Program-made: the position numbers and the translations under genes | Shown here: positions 52,837 through 63,321 of the stretch, piece by piece | Position numbering within the stretch: position 1 is the first letter of the stretch | Layout of the letters: each line of letters begins with the position of its first letter | Assembly: GCF_012027595.1 (NCBI RefSeq) | Contig: NZ_SNUR01000001.1 | Location: forward strand, 310,001 to 374,000 | Length of the DNA: 64,000 nucleotides | Direction: 5' to 3' | DNA from: Thermococcus sp. Bubb.Bath | Lineage (GTDB): Archaea > Methanobacteriota_B > Thermococci > Thermococcales > Thermococcaceae | Notes under the pieces: model-generated | Seen by the model: only the letters and a program-made list of their open reading frames with translations | What the model was told of the DNA's origin: nothing | Database searches by the model: none

Positions 52837-52925
52837 TTTGCGGTTACTAACCACACAATTTCAGGAAAACTTTGTGATTAGCAACCACAAAGATTGGTCT
52901 TCTCTTTGTGGGTATTATCCACAGA
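52837..52925. promoter_or_regulatory. Three operator-like dyads 34 bases apart
   Basis: Centres at 52847, 52881 and 52915. The best copy is CTTTGTGATTAGCAACCACA then AAG (52870-52892); the others are TTTGCGGTTACTAACCACACAA and TTTGTGGGTATTATCCACAGA. All fit TTTGTGGTTA-N-TAACCACAAA with a few mismatches. They sit between the AAA gene start (52804) and the Cas4-like stop (52927), so probably regulate the AAA gene. Confidence 0.7.
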
Positions 52926-52926
52926 C

Positions 52927-53568
52927 TCACTCTTCATCAGGATAGCACAGGTATCTGTATGGGCAGAAGCGGCAGGCGTAGGAGTACTCGCCGCGGGGAG
53001 GGCGGTCGCGCTCGTAGGCCTTTTTGACGGTGTAGAACCGCCTTAGAGTCTCCTTGAACAGGCCCTCATCGTAGGGCACTTCGAACGTCCTGAAATTCGG
53101 GCCTTTCACTACTGGGAACTCGGAGAAATCGAGCTTCCTTATTATCTTCACCGGCTCCTCATGGAGTTTAATATAGTAGAGATAGCCGTATTCTGCCCCC
53201 GCCCACCGAAGATAAATGTTGAGCTGTGCCAGATGCTGCTCGTAGGGAACCCTGGGTAGACTGGTCTTGCCCTTTATCTCGATTGGGAACTCCTTAAACG
53301 CGTCTATCCTGCCGTGAATTTCAAAGCCCAACCTGTTTGAGCGAAGAATCAGGTGCTTCTCAAGCTCAAACCCAAAACGCTTCTCCAGAATCTCCCCAAG
53401 AACGCCGTGGGTGTTTATCCCCTGGTTGAGCCTCACCTTAAGGAACTCAGGCCAGCGTTCAGGGTAGCCCTTAAGCCGGTAGTATATCCTTCGCGGGCAG
53501 GTTAAAGCCTCGCTCGCATAGAACTCTATGAGGCCATCGTTCTCTTCTCTACCCCCATCCACCATCAT
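52927..53568 (-). CDS. Cas4-like RecB-family nuclease
   Basis: 213 residues from ATG 53568 (GGAGG seven bases upstream). LTCPRRIYYRL and CRFCPYRYLCYP give four Cys for an iron-sulfur cluster; HGRIDAFKEFPIEIKGKTS is the D..E-x-K nuclease motif. In CRISPR systems Cas4 trims spacer precursors; stand-alone copies exist in archaea. It lies 13 kb from the arrays, so a link with Cas1-Cas2 is possible but unproved. Confidence 0.85.
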   Translation of the reverse strand: MMVDGGREENDGLIEFYASEALTCPRRIYYRLKGYPERWPEFLKVRLNQGINTHGVLGEILEKRFGFELEKHLILRSNRLGFEIHGRIDAFKEFPIEIKGKTSLPRVPYEQHLAQLNIYLRWAGAEYGYLYYIKLHEEPVKIIRKLDFSEFPVVKGPNFRTFEVPYDEGLFKETLRRFYTVKKAYERDRPPRGEYSYACRFCPYRYLCYPDEE

Positions 53569-53620
53569 AGCGCTGCCTCCATAGCGGGGCGGGTCATCGG
53601 CCCGCAAACCTCGCCGCCCC

Positions 53621-53677
53621 TGCGTCAGCTAATACCGACATCATCACCCGTCAGACTGGGCAAGGGTCGTCATCCGC
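53621..53677 (-). ncRNA. C/D box small guide RNA
   Basis: On the minus strand: C box ATGACGA (53667-53673), 12-base guide CCCTTGCCCAGT, D' CTGA (53651-53654), three-base spacer CGG, C' GTGATGA (53641-53647), 12-base guide TGTCGGTATTAG, D CTGA (53625-53628). GCG and CGC flank it as a terminal stem. Both guides are exactly 12 bases, as is usual in archaeal sRNAs. The predicted D target is CTAATACCGACA; I have not identified the RNA. Confidence 0.8.
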
Positions 53678-53743
53678 GGGTGGGCTACGCTGGAGGGCTT
53701 AAAACGTTTTGCCTAAAAAAGGCGGGAGAAAAATAGAAGGCCC

Positions 53744-54103
53744 TCAGACTCTAATACGGCCCTTCTCACCGCGCCGTATCGAGTAGCTGAGGCCGTACGC
53801 CGGCCACAGGCTGGGCGGGCTCTCGTAGTGGTGGAGGTTCCTGAGTATCTTCTCCGCCGACTCCCTGCTCTTCGCGCGGACTACGAGCTTTCCGTGCCTG
53901 AGCTCGACTTCTCCGTCGGGGAGCCTAACGCGGAGGCTGTCTCCTGAAACCTCTGGCCTCGCCTTCATCAGGAGCCTGCGGTACTCCTCGTACGCCTCCC
54001 TGCTGAGGGACTGCTCAAGAAAAGGCCGTTCCTCTTCCTCCCTAGAGCCAAATATCCTTGAAAACCAACTACTACTTGAGGACTCGTCCTCCATACCCTT
54101 CAT
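53744..54103 (-). CDS. Conserved small protein of unknown function
   Basis: 119 residues, acidic Ser-rich N-terminus (MEDESSSSSWFSRIFG), then a helical and beta core (SGDSLRVRLPDGEVELRHGK, VVRAKSRESAEKILRNLHHY). ATG 54103 or 54094 could be the start. No domain recognised. It lies on the minus strand, next to the C/D RNA. Confidence 0.55.
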   Translation of the reverse strand: MKGMEDESSSSSWFSRIFGSREEEERPFLEQSLSREAYEEYRRLLMKARPEVSGDSLRVRLPDGEVELRHGKLVVRAKSRESAEKILRNLHHYESPPSLWPAYGLSYSIRRGEKGRIRV

Positions 54104-54232
54104 CGACCTCCGGTCTGGGATGTTTCCCAGTGTTTTCTCTGTTTATAGGACTTTTAAGGCTTTCTCATCGTTTTTCGACGAAACAACAGGAATCCAAGGA
54201 AAGCCTAATATACCCCGCCATCGTCTCACTGG

Positions 54233-55075
54233 ATGATGACGGGGACGCAGGTCATAAAGCCAAGGATAAGGGAGATACTATCCAAAGAGCTCCCGGGAGA
54301 GCTCATCCGGCTCCTCCCAAAGCACTGGGTGCAGATAGGGGATGTTCTGATCCTCCCGCTCAGACCCGAGCTTGAGCCGTACAAGAGTAGGATAGCTGAG
54401 GTTTATGCGGAAGTTATCGGGGTCAAGGCCGTCCTGAGGAAGGGCCGCATAGGGGGAGAGTTCCGCGAGACCAACTACGAGCTCCTCTACGGAAACGATA
54501 CTGTAACGGTTCACATTGAGAACGGCGTCAAGTACAAGCTTGACGCTGCAAAGGTTATGTTCTCGCCTGCAAACGTGAAAGAGCGTGTGAGAATGGCCGA
54601 AGTAGCCAGGCCGGGCGAGCTTGTGGTGGATATGTTCGCCGGAATCGGACATCTGAGCCTCCCAATGGCAGTTCACAAGGGAACCAGGGTTATAGCGATA
54701 GAGAAGAGTCCCTACACCTTCCGCTTTCTGGTCGAAAACATCTGGCTCAACGGAGTTCAGGATTTAATGACGCCCTACAACATGGATAACCGCGACTTTC
54801 CCGCTGAAAGCATCGCCGACAGAATACTGATGGGCTACGTGGTTACCACCCACAAGTTCATCCCAAAAGCCCTGAGCATAGCGAAGGACGAGGCGGTAAT
54901 TCACTACCACAACACAGTCCCTGAAAAGTTGAGACCTGAAGAACCCTTTGCCACCTTTAAGAGAATCGCAAGAGAGCACGGCTACGAGGCGGAGAAGCTG
55001 AACGAGCTGGTGGTAAAGCGCTACGCCCCAGGAGTTTGGCATGTTGTCGTCGATGTGAGGGTTTACAAGCGGTAG
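54233..55075 (+). CDS. taw2: Taw2, wybutosine-pathway aminocarboxypropyltransferase
   Basis: 280 residues. IKPRIREILSKELPGELIRL at the N-terminus, DMFAGIGHLSLPMAV (SAM site), and ADRILMGYVVTTHKF are very close to Pyrococcus PH0793 as I recall it. That enzyme moves the 3-amino-3-carboxypropyl group of SAM to 4-demethylwyosine in tRNA-Phe. A Trm5-type methyltransferase is the main alternative. ATG 54233 or 54236. Confidence 0.88.
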   Translation: MMTGTQVIKPRIREILSKELPGELIRLLPKHWVQIGDVLILPLRPELEPYKSRIAEVYAEVIGVKAVLRKGRIGGEFRETNYELLYGNDTVTVHIENGVKYKLDAAKVMFSPANVKERVRMAEVARPGELVVDMFAGIGHLSLPMAVHKGTRVIAIEKSPYTFRFLVENIWLNGVQDLMTPYNMDNRDFPAESIADRILMGYVVTTHKFIPKALSIAKDEAVIHYHNTVPEKLRPEEPFATFKRIAREHGYEAEKLNELVVKRYAPGVWHVVVDVRVYKR

Positions 55076-55230
55076 CTACTCCCTCTCCCCCCAGAGAGGC
55101 TCCCAATCGTCGCAGACGAAGTTCATATGGACGGTTTTCATGTGTTTTCTGCATATCCCGTGGTTTGGAAGGCATGAGTCTATCGGGCCGACCAGCGGCA
55201 GTTCTTGCAGGCTTTGAGGTTCTGCTCCAT
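55076..55230 (-). pseudogene. Frameshifted small Cys-rich (zinc-binding-like) protein
   Basis: A GGTGA ribosome binding site precedes ATG 55230. That frame reads MEQNLKACKNCRWSAR then stops, while the next frame continues PIDSCLPNHGICRKHMKTVH and ends FVCDDWEPLW. One missing base near 55183 explains this. Joined, the six Cys (CKNC, C, C, C pattern) make a small zinc-binding protein. A sequencing error cannot be excluded. Confidence 0.6.
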
Positions 55231-55269
55231 CCCAGCTCACCTGGAAAGAAAAATAGAGACAAAAAGATT

Positions 55270-57171
55270 TCAAATCCCTGCTCCAATGTCCTCCGCGATG
55301 TCCGGGAGGTCGAGGGCGATGAGCTTGGCCTTGGTTGGGATTCCGTCCCTGCTCCAGCCGCGGGCCTGGTAGTATTCATCCAGCATCCTGTCGAGCTCCC
55401 ACGGCGGGACGTGCAGGCCCTTGCTGACTCCCTCCGGAATCGGCTCCCACATGACCCTGTACGGGAGCGTGTCGTCCTTCCTGCTGAAGCCCTCCCTGAC
55501 GTTGAAGGCCCTGGCGATGTTCATTATCCTCTCGCCGATGACGGCAAGCTCAGCCTCGCCGATGTTCATGCCGGTGACGGCCTCAACGAGCGGCGGGAAG
55601 CCCTCAAGGAAGTACATATGCCTTGAGAACTTGCACGTTCCGGTGGCATCGTAGATTGCCATGAGGTTCTCGTGGAATGCTATCTCAAAGCCCTTGTTCT
55701 CGCCCTTGGTTCTGTCGATGTCCTCGAACTTCCACCACTTTCCTACGAGCTCTGTTCCGTAGGCGCCGCTGGTCAGGTGGTCGGCACCGCGGACATTGAC
55801 GGCGAACGCTAAGGCCATTCCCTTTATACCGCGGACGTCGTAGGCCGGCGGTTCCATGCCCTTAACGTGCATGGCGAACTTCCAGCTGTCTTTACCCAAG
55901 CGCTCGCTGGCCCTTTTGACACCATCGGCAAGGAGCTTTCCAAGGTTGCCCTCGCGTAGCGCCATCTTCCTTAGGGCCTCGACGGCAGCTTCACCGTTGC
56001 CGAAGGTGAGCTCAATGCCATCTGTATCCTCCTTGGTGAGGAGACTGCGCTCGTAGGCCTCCATAGCCCAGGCTATTGTAACGCCGGCCGAAATGGTGTC
56101 AAGTCCGTATTCATCAGCGAGTTTGTTAAGGTAAGCAACGGTCTCAAAGTCGTCCAGTTCAAGGACGCCGCCAAAGGAGTAGAGGGTCTCGTACTCCGGT
56201 CCGTCGACCTCGAAGGTACCCCACTTCTCGCTCTCAACGTGAACGTACTGGCTGCACGGCTTGTTGCACATCGGGCATGGCCTCCTGCCGGCCCGGTATC
56301 TCGGCGCCCAGAAGTAGGGATCGATTCCAATGTGCTCCCTTCCCTCCTCTTTGGCCTTTTCGTAGGCCTTCTTGAAAAAGCCCATCTGCCAGTTCCTAAC
56401 AGGGAAGGTGCCGCGCTCACGGTTCATCCAGTCAAGGAACTCACCGCTTCCGTACCCCATGTCAGCCTTAGTGGCCGGGTGATCCTTGAAGATGAACGCC
56501 CACTTCTTTATCAGCTCGCGGAGCTTCTCCGGATCGGCAATCGGGACCTTCTTGCTGCCCTTGACGAGTATTCCCTTGAGCTTCTTGCTTCCGAGGACTG
56601 CACCGGGGCCACCGCGGGCGGCCTGCCTCTCGTCGGTCTCGATGATCGAGATGAGGCTGAGCTTCTCACCGGCCGGACCGATGAAAGCGGTTGCAAATCT
56701 TGGATACTCCTGAGCGGCCTTTGCCCTCGCCTCACCAGTGGTCAGACCCCAGTAGGCATCTGCCGGGACGATTTTGACCTCATCGTCCTCGATGACGAGA
56801 AGAACGGGCTCCTCACTCTGGCCCTCGATTATGAGCATGTCATAGCCGGCCCTCTTGAGCTGGACGCCGAGCTCGGCACCGGCCATAGAACGCCCGTATC
56901 CGCCGGTTAGCGGGCTCTTGAAGTTGAATGCAGTCTTTGAGCCGGTTCCTATGCCAGTATCAACGAACAGGCCTGGGGTTATTATCATCTTGTTCTCCGG
57001 CCCGAGCGGGTCCGCTCCCTTCGGAACCTCGTTGTAGAGAACCCTTGTTCCAAAACCTACACCGCCGAGGTACTTCCTCGGGAACTCCTCGGGGAGGGGC
57101 TCTACCTTGGTCTCCTTGGTAGTCAGATTAACCCTTAGAATCCTGCCCCAGTATCCTCCTTTAGCCTCCAT
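55270..57171 (-). CDS. Tungsten-containing aldehyde:ferredoxin oxidoreductase family enzyme
   Basis: 633 residues. YWGRILRVNLTT and NFKSPLTGGYGRSMAGAELG are AOR-family signatures; CPMCNKPC and the late DATGTCKFS bind the 4Fe-4S cluster. It would oxidise an aldehyde with a tungstopterin cofactor and reduce ferredoxin. Thermococcales have several paralogues (AOR, FOR, GAPOR, WOR4, WOR5); I cannot tell which this is. The upstream 57172-57260 holds its promoter. Confidence 0.92.
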   Translation of the reverse strand: MEAKGGYWGRILRVNLTTKETKVEPLPEEFPRKYLGGVGFGTRVLYNEVPKGADPLGPENKMIITPGLFVDTGIGTGSKTAFNFKSPLTGGYGRSMAGAELGVQLKRAGYDMLIIEGQSEEPVLLVIEDDEVKIVPADAYWGLTTGEARAKAAQEYPRFATAFIGPAGEKLSLISIIETDERQAARGGPGAVLGSKKLKGILVKGSKKVPIADPEKLRELIKKWAFIFKDHPATKADMGYGSGEFLDWMNRERGTFPVRNWQMGFFKKAYEKAKEEGREHIGIDPYFWAPRYRAGRRPCPMCNKPCSQYVHVESEKWGTFEVDGPEYETLYSFGGVLELDDFETVAYLNKLADEYGLDTISAGVTIAWAMEAYERSLLTKEDTDGIELTFGNGEAAVEALRKMALREGNLGKLLADGVKRASERLGKDSWKFAMHVKGMEPPAYDVRGIKGMALAFAVNVRGADHLTSGAYGTELVGKWWKFEDIDRTKGENKGFEIAFHENLMAIYDATGTCKFSRHMYFLEGFPPLVEAVTGMNIGEAELAVIGERIMNIARAFNVREGFSRKDDTLPYRVMWEPIPEGVSKGLHVPPWELDRMLDEYYQARGWSRDGIPTKAKLIALDLPDIAEDIGAGI

Positions 57172-57339
57172 ATCAGAATCACCTCGAAGGATTTTCGGTT
57201 CGAAGAATATAAGCCCTTCGAAAGGGGTTCTGTTTTATGAGAAATCCAATGTTAAGCAAGTGTGTTATCAACCCTGCGTCTATGTACTCTTCGAGTGTTC
57301 AATATCCTACATCAGATTAGGGCAGGAGTGAAAGGTATA

Positions 57340-57690
57340 TACCGAAAACTTACGATGATGAGACTTTGAAAAGCTTCGTTAGGAGGGCTTTGCTCTGCAA
57401 AGTTTCATCAAAGGTTATGGTTCTTCTCAAAAGTGCTGTTTTTAGGAGGAGATTTCCTTTAGAAGCTTCTTCTCTCATTTTGAATTCCAGTTTTAGTGGG
57501 CTTGTTCTCTATGAGTTTGCTTTGTAATAGACGCCCGTAGGGCGTCAAAGTGAGAGAAACTCTTTTTTAGTAGACTGAATTTTGGAATTCATGCCTTTTT
57601 AGCCTGTGTATCACGAAAATCATTGTAGAAGGGCAATTTTAAGAAGAACCACGAACTTTGATCAAACTTTTGCTTGGCAAAAGTTTGTTT
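57340..57690. repeat. A+T-rich intergenic block with nested inverted repeats
   Basis: No gene seen. Hairpins: CTTTGCTCTGCAAAG (57387-57402 region), GACGCCCGTAGGGCGTC (about 57531-57547), CAAACTTTTGCTTGGCAAAAGTTTG (57663-57687). Longer pairs: CTCTCATTTTG with CAAAGTGAGAG, and TGAATTCCA with TGGAATTCA, both around the GACGCCC hairpin. The last hairpin is just beyond the 3' end of tRNA-Arg. May be a decayed or miniature mobile element. Confidence 0.45.
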
Positions 57691-57692
57691 TC

Positions 57693-57770
57693 TGGCGGGC
57701 CGGGCGGGATTCGAACCCGCGACCTTCGGCTCCGGAGGCCGACGCCCCGTCCTGACTAGGCCACCGGCCC
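57693..57770 (-). tRNA. tRNA-Arg (anticodon CCG)
   Basis: On the minus strand the 5' end GGGCCGG pairs with CCGGCCC before the discriminator G and an encoded CCA. The anticodon stem-loop is TCGGC CTCCGGA GCCGA, giving CCG (Arg). The T-arm reads GGTTCGAATCCC. No intron is present. Confidence 0.96.
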
Positions 57771-57862
57771 ACGACCCGAGGATAGTATGGGTGAGCGTTT
57801 AAAAATCTAACCACGACTCAACCTTTTTAAGAACCCTGCACTAGATGGGAAGGGTGAAGGTA

Positions 57863-58759
57863 ATGACGATAGTCGATGTTAGAATACTAGTAGAGGGCGC
57901 TAGCGATGTGGAGGTCGTAAGCAAGGCCCTCCAGGGTCTGGCACTGGGGAGTGAGTACAACATCACGATCTCGGCGATAATCCCGACAACCAATGTGGAG
58001 ATAGCGAAGAGCGCCGCCGCTGGGGCGGACCTCCTGATCATAGCCACCGACGCGGATAGGGTCGGAAGAGAGCTGGCTGAGAGGCTCTTCAACGAACTGG
58101 GCCAGATGGTCGGCCACATCGAGAGGATGAAGCTCCCCCTCGGTCACGACCTTGAGCACGTCGACGTCGAGCTGGTAAGGAAGGAGCTCAAGAACACACT
58201 CGTAAGGGCGGGCCTCAAGAGCCTCAACGTTCTACCGGAGTACATGGAGCTCCGGAAGCAGCTCCTCGACATCAAGGGCAAGTACGACAACCTGGCAAAC
58301 GAGTACGAGGGCCTGATGGCCGAGCACGAGGACCTCCAGAAGAAGTACGACGAGCTTAGAGGTGAATACACCAGACTTAAACAGGAGAATGAGAGCCTCC
58401 AGGCGCTCCTAGAGAAGAAGACGAGGCCAGTTAAAATAGAAGATGCATGGAAGGCACTCTTCCCGGCGGAGCCGGTTCCACCCGAGGGACACCTCGCGAT
58501 AGCCGTGGAGAAGCTCGGTCTCAACGGAAAGATAGTTGTCGGGCAGGGGTATATCTTTGCCGAGGATGAGGAAGCCGTTAACGAACTCCTCAAAACGGTC
58601 TACCTCAGTATGATAATAGCCTCCGACATGGGAAAAGCGGAAGAGCCGGCCCCTGTTGAGGAGAAGGCCAGTGAACCCGTCAAGGAGACCTCCGAGGAGC
58701 AGGGAGAGGAAGACGAGCTGAAGAAGATACTCTCCGGGATAAACGCGAGCAGCGAGTGA
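57863..58759 (+). CDS. Toprim-like domain protein with coiled coil
   Basis: About 298 residues from ATG 57863 (GGTGAAGG upstream). [13 protein letters not shown] is the Toprim Glu motif and [17 protein letters not shown] the D-x-D motif. Residues about 125-200 form a heptad coiled coil ([20 protein letters not shown]), and the C-terminal tail is acidic. Toprim domains occur in primases, topoisomerases and nucleases. It lies 13 bases upstream of xerA, so the two are probably co-transcribed. Confidence 0.8.
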   Translation: MTIVDVRILVEGASDVEVVSKALQGLALGSEYNITISAIIPTTNVEIAKSAAAGADLLIIATDADRVGRELAERLFNELGQMVGHIERMKLPLGHDLEHVDVELVRKELKNTLVRAGLKSLNVLPEYMELRKQLLDIKGKYDNLANEYEGLMAEHEDLQKKYDELRGEYTRLKQENESLQALLEKKTRPVKIEDAWKALFPAEPVPPEGHLAIAVEKLGLNGKIVVGQGYIFAEDEEAVNELLKTVYLSMIIASDMGKAEEPAPVEEKASEPVKETSEEQGEEDELKKILSGINASSE

Positions 58760-58772
58760 AGTGGGATAGAAG

Positions 58773-59654
58773 ATGTCCCTCAGAGCCGCAGCCATCGAGA
58801 TCTCTGAAAACGTGGAGGAGACTATCGAGGAGTTCGCCACCTACCTTGACTTGGAAGGGAAGAGCCAGCACACAGTCAGGATGTACACCTACTACGTGAG
58901 GCGCTATCTGGAATGGGGTGGCAGTTTGAGCGCCCGCTCCGCCCTCCGCTTTCTCACCCGGCTTAGAAAATCCGGCTATTCCAGCAAGAGCCTCAACCTC
59001 GTGGTGCAGGCCCTCCGGTCCTACTTTCGCTTTGAGGGAGCCGACGATGAGGCCGAGAAGCTAAAGCCTCCCAAAGTTCCCAAGAGCCTCCCCAAGGCCC
59101 TGAGCAGGGAGGAAGTTAAGAGGATACTCTCGGTTATTCCTCCCACAAGAAAGAGGGATAGGCTCATCTTTCTCCTTCTCTACGGTGCCGGTTTGCGCGT
59201 CAGCGAACTCTGCAACCTCAAGATAGGCGATGTTGACTTCGAGAGGGGCTTCATCGTTGTGCGCGGGGGAAAAGGGGCAAAGGACAGGGTCGTGCCGGTC
59301 TCCAGTGCCCTTCTGGATGAAATCCGTTCCTATCTCTCAACGAGGAACGATGACAGTGAGTACCTCATCGTCGAGGAGAGGCGCAAGAAAAAGGACAAAC
59401 TCTCCCCTAGAAACGTCTGGTACCTCCTGAGGGAATACGGGGTTCGCGCTGGAGTGAAGGTTACCCCCCACATGCTCCGCCACAGCTTCGCCACCCACAT
59501 GCTCGAAAGGGGAGTTGACATAAGGGCCATCCAGGAGCTCCTCGGACATTCAAACCTCTCAACGACCCAGATTTACACTAAGGTGACTGCAGAACATCTA
59601 AAGAAGGCGCAGGAGCAGGCAAGACTGCTTGAGTCCCTCCAAGGAGAAGAGTAA
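58773..59654 (+). CDS. xerA: Tyrosine recombinase XerA
   Basis: 293 residues. SAM-like N-terminal domain, then catalytic [11 protein letters not shown] (Arg), [11 protein letters not shown] (His, Arg), [16 protein letters not shown] (His, Tyr) and a Lys in GGKGAKDR. It resolves chromosome dimers at dif. Complete length for the Thermococcales protein. No dif site recognised in this window. Follows the Toprim gene. Confidence 0.94.
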   Translation: MSLRAAAIEISENVEETIEEFATYLDLEGKSQHTVRMYTYYVRRYLEWGGSLSARSALRFLTRLRKSGYSSKSLNLVVQALRSYFRFEGADDEAEKLKPPKVPKSLPKALSREEVKRILSVIPPTRKRDRLIFLLLYGAGLRVSELCNLKIGDVDFERGFIVVRGGKGAKDRVVPVSSALLDEIRSYLSTRNDDSEYLIVEERRKKKDKLSPRNVWYLLREYGVRAGVKVTPHMLRHSFATHMLERGVDIRAIQELLGHSNLSTTQIYTKVTAEHLKKAQEQARLLESLQGEE

Positions 59655-59673
59655 GAGGAGAATAAAGAAAAGG

Positions 59674-60726
<1,053 letters not shown>

Positions 60727-60788
60727 TCAACAACCACCGGGAAAGGGCCACGCCCAATGAATCCCGCTGATGAATGGAGGTGGGAGGA

Positions 60789-61166
60789 ATGGCTACATTT
60801 AAGGTTGTTGTGTCGAACCCAAAGAGCGGAATTGCCAGGCAGATAGAGATTGAGGGAGAAGCAGCGGAGAAACTCGTTGGAAAGAGGATCGGGGACGAGA
60901 TTCCCGTCAGCGAGCTCGGAATAAACCTCTCCGAGATATTCGGTGAGGAGATACCCGGGAACGCCAAGCTCAAGATAAAGGGCGGCACTGACAGGGACGG
61001 ATTCCCCATGAGGCCGGACGTTCACGGCCCGAGAAGGGTCAAGATTCTCCTCTCACGCGGCCCCGGCTTCAAGCCGAAGGAGAGGGGCGAGAGGAGGAAG
61101 AAGACCGTCCGTGGCAACACCATCAGCCCGGACATCGTTCAGATCAACGCGATCCTCGTCTTCTGA
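60789..61166 (+). CDS. rps6e: Ribosomal protein S6e
   Basis: 125 residues from ATG 60789 ([17 protein letters not shown]) with GGGAGGA upstream. [19 protein letters not shown] is highly conserved. Small-subunit protein of archaea and eukaryotes. A TATA-like CTTTTTAAAGC at about 60710 drives it. Divergent from the R15P isomerase gene. Confidence 0.97.
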   Translation: MATFKVVVSNPKSGIARQIEIEGEAAEKLVGKRIGDEIPVSELGINLSEIFGEEIPGNAKLKIKGGTDRDGFPMRPDVHGPRRVKILLSRGPGFKPKERGERRKKTVRGNTISPDIVQINAILVF

Positions 61167-61232
61167 GGGCCTTCTCCATCTCTCTTCTTCGTTCTTCTCA
61201 GTTCTTTTAAGGCCAGGTTTCTTCAAGTTTCC

Positions 61233-62422
61233 TCAAGCGTTCGTCGGTTCGCGCGTTCTCCCATGGTCTTCACCGGCGAAGAGGGCCCAGAATGTTGCCA
61301 TTGATAGACCGTAAAGTGTCTCAGTCATGAGGAAGGGTATCGTGAGGGAGCGGTCGAAGACGTATCCCCCCAGGTACTGTCCGATTCCAAAGGTGAGTGT
61401 CCAAGAGAAGTTCCTTATGGCGAGCGCCGTTGGACGTTCTCCCCCAGGAAAGAAGAGCATCATGAATGCATCCCGGATAGGGTTCACGATGTTCATTAGT
61501 ATTGTCCGGATTATATAAACCACTGCCGCGAGCTGGAATGATGGGAGGAAAGGCATCCCCACTATCAGCCCGCTCGCGCTGCCGTTGAAAGCAACTATCG
61601 TCTTGACGCTCCCAACTCTGTCCGCTATCGCCGGAAGGACGAAAGTCCCGAACCCCATTATGAACTGCTGCAGGGCGAAGAGCCCTCCAATGCTGCTTAA
61701 CGATGTCTCAAAGCGCCTGCTGAACCACAGCCCATGTATGGTATAGTTATACCTGCGCCCAACCCTATGAGGGCACTTGGAAGGGAGAACTTAGCTATCC
61801 TAAGGGCTAGTCCCTTTGAAAACCTAATCTCCCTCACTTCTCCTCCTGCTACTGGCGATACGAGGAAAACAAGAAACATCTGAAGGGGGATGAAAAAGAA
61901 TGCAACTAGAAGTGCCGCTCGATATGGCTCCCCTTCGAACATGCCCGGGAGAACCCCTCCCAGGAGCATCCCGAAGCCGGCTCCAAAAGTCCCCATGGCC
62001 GAGTTGAGAGAAAAGAGGTAGTGCCTGTCCTCGTCACTGGCTTCTTCGCTCAGGATGGACATCAAGGCCGGACCTTCGAGTGCCATCCCGAATCCGAAGA
62101 GGGTGGAGGCAACGGCAAAGGCCTCAAACCTTGTATACGTGACTTGAAGCCCTCTCCCCGTTAAGAACAGGAGAAGGGCGAGGAGGAGGGACCTGTGGTA
62201 TCGGAGCTTAACCGTTATAGGTCCGGCGAAGAGAAGGAGTGTCGCCTGTGTCAGCGTTGAAATGGAGAATATCGTCCCGATTTCTGAATAGCTCATTCCG
62301 AGGGACTTAAAGTAAAAGGGGAGGATGAACCAGGCTATGTTGCCCACTAACCAGCCGAGGAAGGAGTAGGCCACAAGAAGGTATGCGTCGCGCTTGAACC
62401 CAAGATAGCTGGGGAGAGGCAT
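61233..62422 (-). pseudogene. MFS-family transporter broken by a frameshift
   Basis: The first part (61697-62422) reads MPLPSYLGFKRDAYLLVAYS and seven or so helices up to GITIPYMGCGSAGALRHR, where it stops. A second frame continues as WFSRRFETSLSSIGGLFALQ and ends at 61233. The two join naturally as IPYMG-L-WFSRRFE if one base is restored near 61728. The full product would be about 396 residues with 12 helices. Substrate unknown. Confidence 0.8.
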
Positions 62423-62529
62423 GGGGAGAGCTTAAAGGCGGCGTTTATAAATTTGTCGAAACGCTGAGACTCTAATGGTAACCGTAAACTATTTTTAGAA
62501 GGGCGACCAAGAAGTTCTGGTGATTCTCA

Positions 62530-63321
62530 ATGCTTGGCATAGACCTCTCCGGAAAGCTTGCCTTCACGACCGCTTCAAGCAAGGGCATAGGCTTCGGCGT
62601 TGCAAGGGTTCTGGCGAAGGCTGGAGTGGATGTGATACTCCTCTCACGGAGCGAGGAGAACCTGAAGAGGGCGAAGGAGAAGCTCAAGGCCGAGAGTGAT
62701 GTTGAGGTGAGTTACATCGTTGCAGACCTCACCAAGAGGGAAGACCTTGAGAGAACGGTGGAGGAACTTAAAGACATCGGTGAACCTGACATATTCTTCT
62801 TCTCCACTGGTGGGCCGAAGCCGGGCTACTTCATGGAGATGGGCATGGAGGACTGGGAAGGGGCGGTTAAGCTTCTCCTCTATCCTGCGGTCTACCTGAC
62901 GAAGGCGCTCGTTCCGGCTATGGAGCGGAAGGACTTTGGGAGGATAGTCTACTCCACAAGCGTCGCCATAAAGGAGCCGATACCGAACATAGCCCTCAGC
63001 AACGTGGTCAGAATCTCAATGGCAGGCTTGGTGAGAACGCTCGCTAAAGAGCTCGGGCCGAAGGGGATAACCGTAAACGGGATAATGCCCGGCATCATAA
63101 GGACGGATAGGATGATACAGCTCGCGAAGGACAGGGCTGAGAGGGAAGGCAAGACTGTTGAAGAGGCGCTCCAGGAGTACGCGAAGCCGATACCGCTCGG
63201 AAGGCTGGGAGAACCGGAGGAGATAGGCTACCTCGTGGCGTTCTTAGCCAGCGACCTCGGGAGCTACATAAACGGCGCCATGATTCCGGTTGACGGCGGA
63301 AGGCTCAGCTCGGTGTTTTAG
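62530..63321 (+). CDS. Short-chain dehydrogenase/reductase with atypical active site
   Basis: 263 residues. The nucleotide loop is TTASSKGIGFGVA, and FFFSTGGPKPGYF replaces the usual NNAG motif. The catalytic position reads SVAIKEPIPNIALSNVVRISM: Ser is kept but the YxxxK pair is replaced by S..R. GGRLSS at the end. The same features occur in a divergent SDR subgroup. Activity cannot be assumed. Confidence 0.8.
   Translation: MLGIDLSGKLAFTTASSKGIGFGVARVLAKAGVDVILLSRSEENLKRAKEKLKAESDVEVSYIVADLTKREDLERTVEELKDIGEPDIFFFSTGGPKPGYFMEMGMEDWEGAVKLLLYPAVYLTKALVPAMERKDFGRIVYSTSVAIKEPIPNIALSNVVRISMAGLVRTLAKELGPKGITVNGIMPGIIRTDRMIQLAKDRAEREGKTVEEALQEYAKPIPLGRLGEPEEIGYLVAFLASDLGSYINGAMIPVDGGRLSSVF

Noticed and set aside
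56239-56910. 223-codon frame antisense to the AOR-family gene
   Set aside because: The minus-strand gene has strong AOR motifs over the whole region; this is a shadow.
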